Below, piece by piece: positions 17,242 to 25,625 of a DNA stretch of 64,000 nucleotides. The DNA lies in assembly GCA_910579505.1 (NCBI GenBank), contig CAJTTZ010000003.1, positions 1-64,000 on the forward strand. Reading direction: 5' to 3'. The stretch's first letter is position 1, and each line of letters opens with the position of its first letter. The position numbers and the translations under genes are program-made. The stretch comes from an uncultured Lachnospiraceae bacterium (lineage in GTDB: Bacteria; Bacillota; Clostridia; Lachnospirales; Lachnospiraceae). The notes below the pieces were generated by a model. The model saw nothing but the letters and a program-made list of their open reading frames with translations. It did not search any database and was not told where the DNA came from.

Positions 17242-17266
17242 TTAGTTGAGAGCACGGTAACATTGA

Positions 17267-17306
17267 CGGACAGCACTATGGGACTCCATACTGCTGTCCG
17301 TTTTGT
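17267..17306 (+). terminator. Intrinsic terminator after the Cys/His-rich gene
   Basis: ACGGACAGCA (17267-17276) pairs perfectly with TGCTGTCCGT (17292-17301), followed by TTTTG. Confidence 0.85.
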
Positions 17307-17307
17307 G

Positions 17308-17363
17308 CGCGCATAAGTGGAGCATCTCGATCTGCTTATGTGCGGCCTAGAGTCAGAAAGCGG
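17308..17363. repeat. REP-like palindromic element, copy 2 (long form)
   Basis: CGCGCATAAG (17308-17317) pairs with CTTATGTGCG (about 17335-17344), making a hairpin with GCATCTCGATCTG between, and ends with AGAGTCAGAAAGCGG (17349-17363). The outer blocks equal those of copy 1 at 12566. It begins directly after a terminator. Confidence 0.55.
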
Positions 17364-17380
17364 AACGGAGGAAAAGTGAA

Positions 17381-18850
17381 ATGGAAGGAAAAAGGAGAGA
17401 GGGGAAACGGCTTCTTCTAATCGGCGTAGTGGCGGCGCTTCTGCTGGCGGGCTGTGGAACGGAGGGCGGGTCTGCGGCAGCAGGGCAGGACAGCGCAGCG
17501 GAGGCGGCAGCAGGACAGGAGGCGGCGGGAAAGGCGGACCAAGTGCTGGCAGAGGCGGGTCAGACTGATACAAGCCAGGAAGAGAAAGAGCAGGAAAGTA
17601 CAGGGAAAAGCGGCACGGAGCAGTCATCTGCAAAGGAGGCAAATGAGGAACTGGCAAAGATACATATTGACCCGATAGAGGGAATGCGGGACGATTTCAT
17701 CCGGGGCGTGGATATATCCAGCGTGCTTGCGGAGGAAGCGAGCGGTGTTGTCTACTATAATGAAGCCGGACAGGAGCAGGATATTTTTCAGACGCTTGCG
17801 GAAAACGGGGTAAATTATGTCAGGGTCCGGGTGTGGAACGATCCTTACGACGAGAACGGAAAGGGTTACGGCGGCGGGAACTGTGATACGGCGGCAGCGG
17901 CCGAGATCGGCAGACGGGCGGCTGACCGGCAGATGAAGCTTCTGGTAAATTATCATTACTCTGATTTCTGGGCGGACCCCTCCAAACAGATGTGCCCGAA
18001 AGCGTGGGAAGGAATGGGGGTAGAGGAGAAGGCGGAAGCGCTTTATGCGTTCACGGCGGAGAGTCTTCTGGAAATTCTGGACGCAGGGGCGGACATCGGG
18101 ATGGTACAGATCGGAAATGAGATCAACAACGGCATGGCGGGTGAAACAAGCTGGTCTGCGAGAGGACTGCTTTTGCAGGCAGGAGCACGGGCCGTCAGGG
18201 ATGTGTCAGAGGAAAGGGGAAAGGAGATTCGCATTGCAGTCCACTTTACCGATATAGCGGATCAGACCGGGACGCTTGCTCTGGCGCAGAAACTCAAAGA
18301 GAAGGAAGTTGACTATGATATTTTTGCGGTATCCTACTATCCGTTCTGGCACGGGACGATGGAAAATCTGACGGACACGCTGAGGAAGGTGAATGCCGCT
18401 TACGGAAAGGATGTTCTGGTAGTCGAAAATGCTTACCCGTATACGACGGGCGACGGGGACGGTACGGCAAACAGCATTGGGGCGTCGGATATTCTGCCGG
18501 AGTATCCCGCCACAGCACAGGGACAGGCGGAGGAGATCCGGGATGTGTGCGCTGCGGTTGCCGCCGTTGGAGATGCGGGGCTTGGTTATTTCTATTGGGA
18601 GCCGGCATGGCTGCCGGTCAATGTCTGGGAAAAAGGCGCGGATGATGCGGATGGGACGCTTGCCGCGAACAGGGAAGCATGGGAGGAAAAAGGCTCCGGG
18701 TGGGCGTCTTCCTATGCGTCCAAGTATGATCCAAAAGATGCAGGCAAATATTACGGGGGATCATCGTGGGACAATCAGGCGTTGTTTGACTATAGCGGTC
18801 ATCCTTTGGAATCCCTCAAGGTATTCCGATATCTGCAGGACAGGGAATAG
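17381..18850 (+). CDS. Lipoprotein endo-beta-1,4-galactanase (GH53)
   Basis: A 489-residue surface lipoprotein: signal peptide with lipobox LAGC (C25), then an Ala/Glu/Gln-rich linker to about residue 95, then a GH53 (alpha/beta)8 barrel. The acid/base is E247 in QIGNEINNG and the nucleophile is E349 in VVENAYPY. NYHYSDFWADP and SYYPFWHG are further GH53 hallmarks. It would cut beta-1,4-galactan side chains of pectin (type I arabinogalactan) outside the cell and pass oligosaccharides to an importer. GGAGG precedes the ATG by about 9 bases. The cytoplasmic paralogue at 21224 likely trims imported products. Confidence 0.93.
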   Translation: MEGKRREGKRLLLIGVVAALLLAGCGTEGGSAAAGQDSAAEAAAGQEAAGKADQVLAEAGQTDTSQEEKEQESTGKSGTEQSSAKEANEELAKIHIDPIEGMRDDFIRGVDISSVLAEEASGVVYYNEAGQEQDIFQTLAENGVNYVRVRVWNDPYDENGKGYGGGNCDTAAAAEIGRRAADRQMKLLVNYHYSDFWADPSKQMCPKAWEGMGVEEKAEALYAFTAESLLEILDAGADIGMVQIGNEINNGMAGETSWSARGLLLQAGARAVRDVSEERGKEIRIAVHFTDIADQTGTLALAQKLKEKEVDYDIFAVSYYPFWHGTMENLTDTLRKVNAAYGKDVLVVENAYPYTTGDGDGTANSIGASDILPEYPATAQGQAEEIRDVCAAVAAVGDAGLGYFYWEPAWLPVNVWEKGADDADGTLAANREAWEEKGSGWASSYASKYDPKDAGKYYGGSSWDNQALFDYSGHPLESLKVFRYLQDRE

Positions 18851-18920
18851 GGCGGATTCAGAAACCAGGAAGCCGGAGGCTGAATAGGTATAAACTTTCG
18901 CATATTCTGGAAAATATACA

Positions 18921-18949
18921 TTGACATTCACTGTGCAATTTGTTATTAT
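18921..18949 (+). promoter_or_regulatory. Sigma-A promoter of the DUF3863-like operon
   Basis: TTGACA (18921-18926), 17-base spacer, TATTAT (18944-18949). The LacI-family operator begins 9 bases after the -10, covering the transcription start. Confidence 0.88.
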
Positions 18950-18957
18950 TTGAACAT

Positions 18958-18975
18958 GAGCAACCGATTGCGCAA
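18958..18975. promoter_or_regulatory. LacI-family operator of the DUF3863-like operon
   Basis: GAGCAACCGATTGCGCAA matches the lacI-gene site at 15359-15376 at 17 of 18 bases. Its place over the start point predicts simple repression, released by inducer. Confidence 0.8.
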
Positions 18976-19091
18976 AGTGAAAACTACCAAACATACGGTG
19001 GAACAAGAGAGCAATGTACAAAAAGTGTTGTAGGAAGTGTTAAAAATGGCATTGAAACAGTAATTTATGAAAAAAACGGAGGGCAGGGCAC

Positions 19092-20930
19092 ATGGATAAG
19101 TTTATTGTAAACATCATCCATCGTCCGGAGATGGTACCTGAGTATGCGGAAAAGGTGACCGGACACGGCAAAGAGGAGGATATCGGAAGAAAAGAGCTTC
19201 TGACGGAATCTCTTGATATCTTCAAGACACAGCAGGCGATTGCGCACAAGAACGGGTTAAAGACGACGATCCAGATGACTTACGCTTCTTTATTTAATGA
19301 CGAGGCGGTAGCGCTTGCGAAGGCGGACCATGAACAGTACGGAGATGAAATTGCTCTGTCCCTGCTTGGGCTTCCCTGCGAGGAGTTTCGCGAGAAGTAT
19401 AAGACGAAGGACTTCTGTATCTGGATGTTTTCCATGGAAGACAAGAAGTCCATTGTGGACGATGTGTTTGGCAAGTTCCATGACAGGTTCGGCTTTTACC
19501 CGGAGTCCACGGGCTCCTATTATATGGACGCCGACCTGACCAATTATATCAAAGAAAAGTACCCCATGGTGAAATGCGCCGTGGCGACATGCTGGGAGGA
19601 GGGCCCGAAGGCATACCACACCTGCAACAACTCCTGGTACACGTTTATGGACGGCGGTCCCTGGGCGCCTTGGATTCCGAGCAAACAGAATACACATGCG
19701 CCCGCGGCGAATGAGGCGGAGGATTCCGGCATTGTGGCGATTCCCCATCTGTCACGCGACCTGATTGCGTGCTACGACGGCAACGGCTCCAATTTCGGGA
19801 CGCACCCGCAGAATGTGCTGCGCAGCATGTGTTATGATTCGAAGACTTGGGAATATCCGTACCTGTACAACCTGATCGACCAGTTCAGGGCTCTGGCGAA
19901 GTATAACAACGGCTACGCCTATAACATGATGTTTGTTGGTCCCGGCTGGATGAATAAGATGGGCCGCTGGGAAGCGCCTTACGAGCTTTTGTTAAAATCC
20001 TATGAGGACGGCATGGCATACTATGGGCAGCTGAAAAAAGAGGGCAAGTTAGAAGATATGACCATGGCGGAGTTCGCGGACTTTTACCGTGCGAACAGAA
20101 GGCTGACGGAGCCGGAATGCGCGCTCTGGAGGGATATTTTATACGGGTCGGACAAGCAGCTTTTCTGGTACTGCGATCCGTATATGAGAGTCTGCGCAAA
20201 CATGGATCAGGGCGGTGCGATTGTCGATCTGCGCCCTTATGCGGCGAAGCTGGAGTGGCCGGTGGGCATCGGCACGAAGCATGTGACGGACGCATCCTAT
20301 CCTTTCTTAATTCAGGAGAAGTACCGTGCGGGCTATTTTACCCACTATGCGGGTGAGGGCACAGTGAGAAGTGCGAAGCTGACCCATAACGGCGAGGAAG
20401 TGGATCTGTGTCTGTGCCGGACGAAGGCGCATTTCTCACAGGAGGGCAATACGAGAATCCTTACTCTCGACCCTGTGGATATCGAGTTCTATGATCTGAC
20501 GGTGAAGTTACAGACAAAGATGTACTTTGAGGAGGGCAGCTCCAACATCAAGATCGAGAGAACGATCCTTGAGATGAGCGATCCGAACGCCGAAGTGGAG
20601 ATCAACGAGTACATGGTGGCATGCTACGGCACGACGGAATATTCAGAAGATATGAGCAATGTGAAACTGTCCGTAACCGACGGTTCCAATACGGAGAAGA
20701 TCGACTACGCTTACAAGTGCCGCGAGGCGCAGATGCAGGGCGCGACAGAGGCAGTGGCGGTGGTTCCCGAGATCGGGACGAGAGTGTCCATGAGCTGTGA
20801 AAAGAAAGAAGCGGTCGGCTATATTAAGGAAGGGTATGCGTTCTCCCCGATGTTCACGTTAGGTTACACAACCCAGTTAAAGGATAAGGAGGTATTTGCG
20901 ACATGGCTCAATCTGGCAAAGGCAAATTAA
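19092..20930 (+). CDS. DUF3863-like predicted glycan-processing protein
   Basis: A 612-residue cytoplasmic protein (no signal peptide, no membrane helix). The N-terminal 400 residues look like a barrel or GH57/deacetylase-like fold: TTIQMTYASL, GFYPESTGSYYMDADLT and HTCNNSWYTFMDGGPWAPW, rich in His, Asp, Trp and Tyr. The C-terminal 200 residues are beta-rich. The overall plan resembles DUF3863/DUF3864 proteins, which have a predicted TIM barrel and no known reaction; this resemblance is tentative. Control by the LacI operator and a position between two galactanases point to carbohydrate turnover. It starts behind GGAGGG and its last 28 bases overlap the next gene. Confidence 0.6.
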   Translation: MDKFIVNIIHRPEMVPEYAEKVTGHGKEEDIGRKELLTESLDIFKTQQAIAHKNGLKTTIQMTYASLFNDEAVALAKADHEQYGDEIALSLLGLPCEEFREKYKTKDFCIWMFSMEDKKSIVDDVFGKFHDRFGFYPESTGSYYMDADLTNYIKEKYPMVKCAVATCWEEGPKAYHTCNNSWYTFMDGGPWAPWIPSKQNTHAPAANEAEDSGIVAIPHLSRDLIACYDGNGSNFGTHPQNVLRSMCYDSKTWEYPYLYNLIDQFRALAKYNNGYAYNMMFVGPGWMNKMGRWEAPYELLLKSYEDGMAYYGQLKKEGKLEDMTMAEFADFYRANRRLTEPECALWRDILYGSDKQLFWYCDPYMRVCANMDQGGAIVDLRPYAAKLEWPVGIGTKHVTDASYPFLIQEKYRAGYFTHYAGEGTVRSAKLTHNGEEVDLCLCRTKAHFSQEGNTRILTLDPVDIEFYDLTVKLQTKMYFEEGSSNIKIERTILEMSDPNAEVEINEYMVACYGTTEYSEDMSNVKLSVTDGSNTEKIDYAYKCREAQMQGATEAVAVVPEIGTRVSMSCEKKEAVGYIKEGYAFSPMFTLGYTTQLKDKEVFATWLNLAKAN

Positions 20931-21121
20931 ATTACAGGTGTCCCTCCTGCTTTATGAGAGACTTGGACATTGACATGTTTTATGATAAGGACAAGAAAGA
21001 GTATCACTGCATCCGCTGTCAGTATGTGGGGACGGAGGAGGATGTGCTCGCAAAGAACGAACTGGTGCGGTTTCGGTATAAGGATGCGATGAAAAGATTC
21101 ACCAAGTTTGATTTTGATTAA
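20903..21121 (+). CDS. Small zinc-ribbon protein
   Basis: A 72-residue protein with two cysteine knuckles, CPSC (residues 13-16) and CIRC (36-39), separated by a short acidic loop; this is a classic zinc ribbon. A basic/aromatic tail (RYKDAMKRFTKFDFD) follows. AAGGAGG lies about 10 bases before the start, inside the end of the upstream gene, and the coding regions overlap by 28 bases. Synthesis of the two is probably coupled. It may bind its neighbour or nucleic acid; no specific function is known. Confidence 0.75.
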   Translation: MAQSGKGKLNYRCPSCFMRDLDIDMFYDKDKKEYHCIRCQYVGTEEDVLAKNELVRFRYKDAMKRFTKFDFD

Positions 21122-21169
21122 GGATTAAAGCAAGGCTGAGAGGACAGCCTGCCCGTGTAAATTTTATGA

Positions 21170-21204
21170 TATAATAACGGGTGTTTCGATTGGAAACGGT
21201 TAAT
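21170..21204 (+). promoter_or_regulatory. Promoter with cre/LacI-like site before the second galactanase
   Basis: A perfect TATAAT at 21170-21175 (weak -35) is followed by TTGGAAACGGTTAAT at 21190-21204. This resembles a catabolite-repression (CcpA cre) site and also keeps the AAnCGnTT core of the local LacI operator. Either regulator could act here. Confidence 0.45.
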
Positions 21205-21223
21205 GGAAACAGGGAGATAACAC

Positions 21224-22342
21224 ATGAAATTTTACAAGGGAATGGATCTGTCCACCATAAAGGAGGTGGAAAGCCTCGGCGGAAGGTTTTACGATCACGG
21301 CGTGGAGAAGGATGTATTTGAAATCCTGAAAAGCTACGGGACGAACGCGGTCAGGATCAGGCTTTGGAATGATCCCTACGGGCAGGACGGCACGCCGTAT
21401 GGGGCGGGGACCAACGATCTGCCCACGGCGATAGAACTGGCGAAGCGGGCGAAGGGGCACGGGATGAAGGTGCTGCTCTGTATGCATTACAGCGACTTCT
21501 GGGCCGATCCGGGGAAGCAGCGCGTGCCAAAGGCATGGCGCGGAATGGATGCGGAACAGTTGACCGAAGCGGTCTATACTTTCACAAGAGATACTCTGCT
21601 GACTCTGCGGGATGAGGGGGCTTACCCGGACCTGATTCAGATCGGCAACGAGCTGACCAACGGAATGTTATGGCCGCTTGGAAAGCTGCTGGAATGCGGC
21701 AATTATGACAATCTGGCGCAGTTTGTCAGCGCAGGCATCCGGGCGGTGCGTTCCGTGGATGCAGACATGCCGGTGATGATCCACCTGGACAATGGCGGGA
21801 ACGCGCCGATGTACATTGACTGGTTCGATCATTATATAGAGAAGGGGGAGGATTTCCAGATCATCGGGCTCTCCTACTATCCGTTCTGGCACGGGAGTCT
21901 TTCGGACTTACAGAAGAATATGAACGACCTGGCGGTGCGCTACGGTAAGGAGCTGGTGATTGCGGAGGTTTCCATGGGTTATACTATGGAAGACTATGCA
22001 TCCTATGAGAAGCTTGCGGACAGTGAGCGAAAGGGATATGCCACGAAACCTGCGCTGGTGGAAAAACTGCCCTTTCCGATGTCGAAAGAGGGACAGGCAG
22101 ATTTTATGCGGGCGTTGTTTTCCGTGATTGACCAGGTGCCGGAGAAAAAATGCAGGGGATTCTTTTACTGGGAACCGGCATGGATCCCGGTGCCGGGATC
22201 GGGCTGGGCCAACGGAGAAGCGTTACAGTATATAGAGGAAAAGGGTCCCGGCGGCAATGAGTGGGCGAACCAGGCATTGTTTGACTATGACGGTCAAGCC
22301 TTGCCGGCGCTGGAGGTAATACGCGATTATCATCCTTTATAA
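21224..22342 (+). CDS. Cytoplasmic GH53 galactanase
   Basis: A 372-residue GH53 enzyme without signal peptide: barrel only, starting directly at MKFYKGMDLSTIKEVE. The acid/base is E143 in QIGNELTNG and the nucleophile is E248 in VIAEVSMGY. HYSDFWADPGKQ and YYPFWHGS match the exported paralogue at 17381, as do the ends (DNQALFDY versus ANQALFDY). It probably hydrolyses imported beta-1,4-galacto-oligosaccharides. GGGAG lies about 8 bases before the start. Confidence 0.92.
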   Translation: MKFYKGMDLSTIKEVESLGGRFYDHGVEKDVFEILKSYGTNAVRIRLWNDPYGQDGTPYGAGTNDLPTAIELAKRAKGHGMKVLLCMHYSDFWADPGKQRVPKAWRGMDAEQLTEAVYTFTRDTLLTLRDEGAYPDLIQIGNELTNGMLWPLGKLLECGNYDNLAQFVSAGIRAVRSVDADMPVMIHLDNGGNAPMYIDWFDHYIEKGEDFQIIGLSYYPFWHGSLSDLQKNMNDLAVRYGKELVIAEVSMGYTMEDYASYEKLADSERKGYATKPALVEKLPFPMSKEGQADFMRALFSVIDQVPEKKCRGFFYWEPAWIPVPGSGWANGEALQYIEEKGPGGNEWANQALFDYDGQALPALEVIRDYHPL

Positions 22343-22440
22343 GGGGAAGGATGAGATATGGCATCTCTTATATGCGCGAGGATTAATGCGTCCTTTTAAG
22401 TTTAAAATGCGCTGTTTTAGCTAAAAAAACGTTTTCCGTA

Positions 22441-22470
22441 TTGACAGCGGGTATAAAAAGGTGGTAAATT
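22441..22470 (+). promoter_or_regulatory. Sigma-A promoter of the transporter operon
   Basis: TTGACA (22441-22446), 18-base spacer, TAAATT (22465-22470). Confidence 0.65.
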
Positions 22471-22497
22471 TTACTTGCACGCCATAGAAATTTTCGC

Positions 22498-22517
22498 AGA
22501 AAGGGCTAGCCCTTTCT
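22498..22517. promoter_or_regulatory. Perfect 20-bp palindrome in the transporter leader
   Basis: AGAAAGGGCT followed by its exact reverse complement AGCCCTTTCT. It lies about 20 bases after the predicted transcription start: operator or RNA hairpin. Confidence 0.55.
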
Positions 22518-22518
22518 C

Positions 22519-22542
22519 TATATCCTAATACATTAGGATATA
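22519..22542. promoter_or_regulatory. 11+11 bp inverted repeat in the transporter leader
   Basis: TATATCCTAAT and ATTAGGATATA, separated by AC, begin one base after the preceding palindrome. Two abutting perfect palindromes of unrelated sequence suggest two regulators or a two-hairpin leader. Confidence 0.55.
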
Positions 22543-22707
22543 AAAACCCTGACAGCCTTAAGGGATTGCGGCTCCTGGGCGGACAGGGAATGGCATGGCA
22601 AACAGCGGTATAAAATGCGGCATTGCAGTAATTTGTGCTGCGCACTGCATTTTGTATAGAAACAAAACAATATGGCTTTATAAAAGTCGAAAGGAGAGAG
22701 TTACATT

Positions 22708-24072
22708 ATGAAAAAGAAAGTATTGGCAACATTACTGGCAACAGCAATGACGGTCGGCTGTCTGACAGGCTGCGGCGGCGGTGCTGCTGAGACTCCGGCA
22801 GCAGAAGCTCCGGCAGCGGAAGCGCCTGCGGCAGAAGAGCCCGCAGCGGAAGCGCCGGCAGCAGAGGAGGCTCCTGCAGTAGAGGCTCCGGCAACGGCAG
22901 CGGAGGGGACAGACCCGGTTGCAAACCTGATCGCGGCTACGACAGGTACAGTAACACTTAAGGTATGGGCTTCTGAGGAGGATCAGGATCTCACAACCAA
23001 GCTTTTGGACGAGTTCAAGGCAGCTTATCCGGACGTGACTTTTGACATTACCCTTGGTGCGGAGAGTGAGTCTACCGCGAAGGATACGGTTCTTACGGAC
23101 GTAGAGGCGGCAGCGGATGTGTATGCATTTGCGGATGACCAGATCAACGACCTGGTGAACGCGGGCGCGCTGCAGGAGGTAGTGGCTAACTACACCTTTG
23201 ATGTGGTAAATGAGAATGCAACCGGCGCTGTTGAGGCGGCTGCTGTGGATGGCAAGGTATATGCTTATCCGATGACGGCTGATAACGGTTACTTTATGTT
23301 CTACGATTCTTCCGTATTCTCTGAGAGCGACGTACAGTCCCTGGAGAAGATGGTTGAGGTAGCTGATGCGGCTGGCAAGAAGATCGCGATGGATATCTCT
23401 AACGGCTGGTACATTTACGCTTTCTTCCAGGGTGCAGGCCTTGAGCTGAATCTGAATGACGACGGCCTTACCAACACCTGTACATGGAATGGCCCGGGCG
23501 GTACGGATGTAGCGCAGGCTATCCTTGACCTGACGGCTTCCAATGTACTTGTAGATATGAGCGACGAGGATATGGCTACCCAGATTGCAGAGGGCAATGT
23601 GGCTGCATGTGTAAACGGTACATGGAGAGCAGAGACGGCAGCTGAGGCATGGGGCGACAACTATGCGGCTACCAAGCTTCCTACCTTCAAGGCAGGCGGC
23701 AAGGATTATCAGATGTCTTCCTACTCCGGCTACAAGCTGGTTGGTGTTAACCCTCACTCCGCTAACGTGGGCTGGGCAATGCTTCTCGCAGAGTTTTTGA
23801 CCAACGAGGCGGCTCAGACGGCAAGATTCGAAGCAAGAGGCCTTGGCCCTGCAAACCTTGCGGCGGCATCTTCTGACGCAGTGTTAGCTAATCCGGCGAT
23901 TTCCGCCCTGGCAGCACAGGCAGCATACGCTACGCCTCAGCGTGTAGGCGGTAACTTCTGGTCTCCCGCAGAGACGCTTGGACAGATCCTTGCATCCGGC
24001 AATCCTGACGGAACAGATTTACAGGAGCTTCTGGATACGACCGTAGAAGGTATCACGGCGCCTGTCGAATAA
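22708..24072 (+). CDS. CUT1 sugar-binding lipoprotein (MalE/GanS-type)
   Basis: A 454-residue extracellular solute-binding protein (family 1). The signal peptide ends at lipobox LTGC (C22). A low-complexity Pro/Ala/Glu linker (repeats of EAPAAE) reaches to about residue 70, then a MalE-type two-lobe domain begins VTLKVWASEEDQ. The end holds ALAAQAAYATPQRVGGNFW. It captures oligosaccharides for the two permeases that follow. The substrate could be galacto-oligosaccharides (GH53 genes upstream) or maltodextrins (GH13 gene downstream). AAAGGAGAG precedes the ATG. It shows the high expression design of binding proteins: a structured leader and hairpins after the stop. Confidence 0.92.
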   Translation: MKKKVLATLLATAMTVGCLTGCGGGAAETPAAEAPAAEAPAAEEPAAEAPAAEEAPAVEAPATAAEGTDPVANLIAATTGTVTLKVWASEEDQDLTTKLLDEFKAAYPDVTFDITLGAESESTAKDTVLTDVEAAADVYAFADDQINDLVNAGALQEVVANYTFDVVNENATGAVEAAAVDGKVYAYPMTADNGYFMFYDSSVFSESDVQSLEKMVEVADAAGKKIAMDISNGWYIYAFFQGAGLELNLNDDGLTNTCTWNGPGGTDVAQAILDLTASNVLVDMSDEDMATQIAEGNVAACVNGTWRAETAAEAWGDNYAATKLPTFKAGGKDYQMSSYSGYKLVGVNPHSANVGWAMLLAEFLTNEAAQTARFEARGLGPANLAAASSDAVLANPAISALAAQAAYATPQRVGGNFWSPAETLGQILASGNPDGTDLQELLDTTVEGITAPVE

Positions 24073-24163
24073 AGTGAGCGGAGCTCACTTGCGAGGACTG
24101 CTTCGCAGCCTCGGAATATATGTAAAACAGAGAGGGTGGGTGGTGTTCACTCGCCCTCTTTTA
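24072..24163 (+). terminator. Three hairpins between binding protein and permease genes
   Basis: AAGTGAGC/GCTCACTT (24072-24090), a CGAGG-CTGC stem with a TTC loop (24092-24113), and AGAGGG/CCCTCT followed by TTTT (24131-24163). The last looks like a leaky terminator. Such a set commonly makes the binding protein more abundant than the permeases by stabilising or ending part of the message. Confidence 0.7.
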
Positions 24164-24197
24164 AAAAGAGAAGGTTACTTCTGGCATGGAGGTTCAT

Positions 24198-25625
24198 ATG
24201 AAGAAGGCATTAAATGCGATAGGAAATTATTTTAAGAATATTGGAATTGCCTTTGTCAAGGGAGATGTGTGGGTTAAGCTGTCAGCGGTACTGATGGGCG
24301 CGGGCTATTTTGCCAGAAAGCAGGTAATTAACGGTATTATCATGCTTCTGGTGGAAGCTTTGTTTGTCGTATTGTTTGTCGGCTATGCGGCGCCAAACCT
24401 TGCTAAGTTCGGAACGCTCGGTACGGTGCAGTTTGAGCAGGTGTTTGATCCACTGACTATGACCAGCACGGTCAATGACTATGATAATTCTTTCCTGATT
24501 CTGTTGAATTCCATTATTGCACTGTTTCTCATTCTTGTATTTGTTATGTTCTGGATCGCAAACATGAAGGCAGTTTACCGCCTGCAGGTCCAGAAAGAAA
24601 ACGGGGAGCACATCAATACCTTCAAGGAAGATGTGCAGGCATTATTTAACGAAAAATTTCATATTACCCTGCTGACCCTGCCGACGATCGGTATTATTCT
24701 GATGAACATTCTGCCGATTCTGGTACTGGTGGCGGTGGCATTTACCAATTATGACCAGCAGCATATGCCGCCCAGCGCGCTGTTTACATGGGTGGGATGG
24801 TCAAACTTTAAGAATCTGTTTTCGGATTCCGTGACAGTGACTTTTGGGTATTCCTTTAAGAAAGTTTTAACTTGGACGCTGGAGTGGGCGGTGCTTGCCA
24901 CCTTTACGACATATATCGGGGGTATCCTGCTCGCCAAGTTTATCAATAATAAGAAGACGAAGCTGCCGAAGATGTGGAGGACTTTGTTTATCATCGCAAT
25001 CGCGGTGCCGCAGTTCGTAACATTGCTTCTGGTGCGTAACTTCTTTGCTGACAGCGGTATCGTCAACACCTTCTGCACAAGCATCGGGCTGACAGATTTT
25101 CTCAAGAATGTTGGGCTTGTTCCCGCCAACCTGAGCTATATTCCGTTTTTGACCAATCCGGGCTGGGCGAAGGTGATGATTATCATTATCAATATCTGGG
25201 TCGGCATCCCTTATCAGATGCTGATCGCGACGGGCGTTCTGATGAACATTCCCGAAGATCAGATAGAAAGCGCAAGAATCGACGGCGCGAATCCATTCCA
25301 GATCTTTGTGAAAATCACAATGCCGTACATGCTTTTTGTAACGGGCCCGAGCCTGATTACGGATTTTGTAAAGAATATCAACAACTTTAACGTCATTTAT
25401 CTGCTGACGCAGGATGTGTACGTCACAAGCGACCAGCTTCTCGCAAATTCCAACGCGAAGGAGGTTGACCTGCTGGTTACCTGGCTGTTCAGGCTGACAA
25501 ACGAGTACTACAACTATAAGATGGCGTCCGTTATCGGTATCGTCGTATTTATCATCTGCGCGGCGTTTACGCTCATTACCTTTACAAGAACAATTAAGGG
25601 AGACAGGGAGGAGGAATTTCAATAA
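24198..25625 (+). CDS. CUT1 sugar permease (MalF/GanP-type)
   Basis: A 475-residue inner-membrane permease. An extra N-terminal segment of about 130 residues with two or three helices precedes the core, as in MalF. The core of six helices carries the EAA loop ESARIDGANPFQIFVKITMP (residues about 350-370) that contacts the ATPase. GGAGG lies 5 bases before the ATG at 24198; an in-frame ATG at 24186 sits on the ribosome site itself and is unlikely. Stop and next start overlap by one base (TAATG). No ATPase gene is nearby; a shared MsmX/UgpC-type ATPase elsewhere is expected. Confidence 0.92.
   Translation: MKKALNAIGNYFKNIGIAFVKGDVWVKLSAVLMGAGYFARKQVINGIIMLLVEALFVVLFVGYAAPNLAKFGTLGTVQFEQVFDPLTMTSTVNDYDNSFLILLNSIIALFLILVFVMFWIANMKAVYRLQVQKENGEHINTFKEDVQALFNEKFHITLLTLPTIGIILMNILPILVLVAVAFTNYDQQHMPPSALFTWVGWSNFKNLFSDSVTVTFGYSFKKVLTWTLEWAVLATFTTYIGGILLAKFINNKKTKLPKMWRTLFIIAIAVPQFVTLLLVRNFFADSGIVNTFCTSIGLTDFLKNVGLVPANLSYIPFLTNPGWAKVMIIIINIWVGIPYQMLIATGVLMNIPEDQIESARIDGANPFQIFVKITMPYMLFVTGPSLITDFVKNINNFNVIYLLTQDVYVTSDQLLANSNAKEVDLLVTWLFRLTNEYYNYKMASVIGIVVFIICAAFTLITFTRTIKGDREEEFQ

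Larger units (their letters stand above)
22343..22707 (+). promoter_or_regulatory. Long palindrome-rich leader of the sugar transporter operon
   Basis: 365 bases without a gene. TTTTAGCTAAAA and AAAACGTTTT palindromes lie upstream of the promoter at 22441. The transcript would then start near 22477, leaving a leader of about 230 bases. Two adjacent perfect inverted repeats (22498-22517, 22519-22542) come next, and TGCAGT/ACTGCA forms a hairpin about 60 bases before the gene. No riboswitch class is recognised. Confidence 0.55.

Noticed and set aside
22441..22707. Riboswitch in the sugar transporter leader
   Set aside because: Palindromes are clear, but none of the conserved cores of known riboswitch classes could be recognised.
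22732..23757. Long minus-strand open frame opposite the sugar-binding protein
   Set aside because: Its composition mirrors the Ala/Glu-rich repeats of the binding protein; no start signal; shadow frame.
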